A stretch of 5,386 bases of DNA from Nitrososphaerota archaeon (lineage in GTDB: Archaea; Thermoproteota; EX4484-205; JAAOZO01). Positions within the stretch are counted from its first letter, which is position 1; each line of letters opens with the position of its first letter. Both the position numbers and the translations under genes were made by a program. Below, piece by piece: positions 4,235 to 5,386 of this stretch. The DNA is taken from contig JAAOZO010000054.1 of assembly GCA_011605715.1 (NCBI GenBank), positions 1-5,386 of the forward strand. Reading direction: 5' to 3'. The notes beneath the pieces are model-generated. The model saw only the letters and a list, made by a program, of their open reading frames with translations, did not search any database and was not told the DNA's origin.

Positions 4235-5386
4235 ATGTCATCAATACCGCTAGGACCACTTCATCCTGCTTTTAAGGAGCCAATAAACTTCAAACTAAAA
4301 TTAGAAGGTGAGTTGGTAGCTGATGCTGAAGTAAGGATAGGCTATACACATAGAGGCATAGAAAAACTTGGAGAGAAAAAAACATGGATACAATTTATTT
4401 CTATATCTGAGAAAATATGTGGTATTTGTTCATCCTCACATCAAGGATGTTACGTTCAGGGTGTAGAAAGGCTTACTGGAATTACGCCAGAAAAAAGAGG
4501 GATTTACATAAGAACACTAACTTGGGAGCTAGAAAGAATGCACAGTCATTTGCTTTGGCTTGGAATACTTATGCACGAAATAGGCCTTGAAACAATGTTT
4601 ATGTACACTTGGAGGGATAGAGAAAGAGTTCTTGATGTGCTTGAGAAACTAGGAGGCAGAAGAGTTGCTTACAGTACAATAACTTATGGGGGCTCAAGAA
4701 GGGACCTTTCCGATAACTTAATTCAGCAAGTTATAAGGTTAAGTGATTTTATTTTGGAAAGGAGCAAGTTTTACGAGAACTTTATACTTAACGACAAAAG
4801 GTTTTTGGCTAGAACTAAGGGAATCGGAACACTAACTAAAGCTGAAGCGGAGGAGTTAAGTGTTGTTGGACCCGTTGCAAGAGCTTCAGGAGTCTCAATA
4901 GACGTCCGAAAGACAGGTTATGCTGCTTATGCTGATATTCCATTTGAATTAGTGGTTGAAAAAGATGGTGATGTTAACGCTGGAGCTTTGGTAAGAGTTA
5001 AAGAGCTTAGAGTCTCTGCCAACGTAATAAAGTGGATCGTTGAGAACCTGCCTCAAGGTAAGATAAACATCGAAGTTGCACCTTTTTCAAAGTTGCCAGA
5101 AGGGGAAGCTATTTCTAGGGTAGAGGCTCCGAGAGGGGAGTTGTTCTACTACCTAAAGAGCAATGGTTCAACAAATTTTGAGAGAATAAAGATAAGAACT
5201 CCCACTTTAGCTAACATCCAAGCTGTTGCTCATACTTTAAGGGGGCACTATCTAGCAGATGTTCCTGTGATAGCGGCTGGAATTGACCCCTGCATGGGTT
5301 GTATGGACAGAGTTGTAATCCTAAATGAAAAAGGAAAAGAGAAAATAATGACTGAGGCAGAACTTGTTGACTACGGAATAAAATGG
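4235..5386 (+). CDS. Group 4 [NiFe] hydrogenase large subunit (MbhL/EchE type), 3' end outside window
   Basis: This catalytic subunit holds the NiFe(CN)2CO centre that interconverts protons and H2. All four nickel-binding cysteines are present: Cys62 and Cys65 in EKICGICSSSH and Cys353 and Cys356 in GIDPCMGCMDR. Other marks are GYTHRGIEKL (36-45), WELERMHSHLLWLG (97-110), GPVARASG (212-219) and RVEAPRGELFYYL (295-307). The paired CxxC motifs separate it from complex I NuoD/FpoD and from Mbx/Mbs-type relatives, where these motifs are changed. The 384 visible codons run off the right edge. At least 25 residues follow Arg359, like the C-terminal extension that a dedicated endopeptidase removes in HycE after the matching arginine; whether this one is cleaved is unknown. 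The ATG lies 1 nt after the preceding stop, with GAGG at 4221-4224 as a possible ribosome site. Membrane subunits are expected downstream. Confidence 0.95.
   Translation, partial: MSSIPLGPLHPAFKEPINFKLKLEGELVADAEVRIGYTHRGIEKLGEKKTWIQFISISEKICGICSSSHQGCYVQGVERLTGITPEKRGIYIRTLTWELERMHSHLLWLGILMHEIGLETMFMYTWRDRERVLDVLEKLGGRRVAYSTITYGGSRRDLSDNLIQQVIRLSDFILERSKFYENFILNDKRFLARTKGIGTLTKAEAEELSVVGPVARASGVSIDVRKTGYAAYADIPFELVVEKDGDVNAGALVRVKELRVSANVIKWIVENLPQGKINIEVAPFSKLPEGEAISRVEAPRGELFYYLKSNGSTNFERIKIRTPTLANIQAVAHTLRGHYLADVPVIAAGIDPCMGCMDRVVILNEKGKEKIMTEAELVDYGIKW

Noticed and set aside
3381..5386. Complex I (Nuo/Fpo) B, C and D subunits rather than hydrogenase
   Set aside because: The large subunit keeps both nickel CxxC motifs (Cys62/Cys65 and Cys353/Cys356), which complex I D subunits have lost.
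1..5386. CRISPR arrays, insertion sequences, attachment sites, rRNA genes
   Set aside because: I found no regularly spaced direct repeats, no transposase-like frames and no rRNA-like blocks on either strand.

Overview
The window looks like chromosome from a thermophilic, anaerobic archaeon. Signs of this are the A/T-rich sequence, arginine codons that are nearly all AGA/AGG, frequent ATA isoleucine, archaeal TATA boxes about 25 nt upstream of several starts, short-leader or leaderless genes, TTG and GTG starts, a rubredoxin, and a group 4 (membrane-bound, energy-converting type) [NiFe] hydrogenase. The lineage cannot be fixed from the sequence. Anaerobic Thermoproteota, Korarchaeota or a related group would fit.

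Layout. At 1-93 lies the edge of a gene whose strand is ambiguous: either the 3' end of a plus-strand gene or the 5' end of a minus-strand gene with a good promoter. At 156-323 (minus) is a small rubredoxin with a TTG start. Positions 324-730 hold the rubredoxin promoter and two very short plus-strand ORFs (468-593 and 590-670) joined by an ATGA overlap behind a TATA box; they are either real microproteins or the remains of a gene. At 731-1765 (minus) is a cytoplasmic alpha/beta-hydrolase (esterase/deacetylase type) with a complete catalytic triad and an apparently leaderless promoter. Positions 1766-2044 hold a G/C-enriched block of three consecutive hairpins that could be a small RNA. At 2045-3193 (minus) is a secreted, C-terminally membrane-anchored protein resembling the DUF4855 family. 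Positions 3194-3380 form a divergent promoter region.

From 3381 to the right edge (plus) a hydrogenase operon begins: small subunit (NuoB/MbhJ/EchC type), 30-kDa subunit (NuoC/MbhK/EchD type) and large catalytic subunit (NuoD/MbhL/EchE type), the last cut by the window end. Overlaps and spacing are tight (11-nt overlap, then a 1-nt gap). Both nickel-binding CxxC motifs of the large subunit and the four cysteines of the small-subunit [4Fe-4S] cluster are intact. This marks a genuine H2-evolving or H2-consuming hydrogenase rather than a complex I or Mbx/Mbs-type relative. The proton-channel and antiporter-like membrane subunits should lie to the right of the window.

How the genes may relate. 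Hydrogenase and rubredoxin both suit low-potential anaerobic redox metabolism, but they are transcribed apart and nothing in the sequence links them directly. The hydrolase and the surface protein have separate promoters; a shared role in glycan processing is only a guess. I found no mobile element, CRISPR array, rRNA or tRNA.
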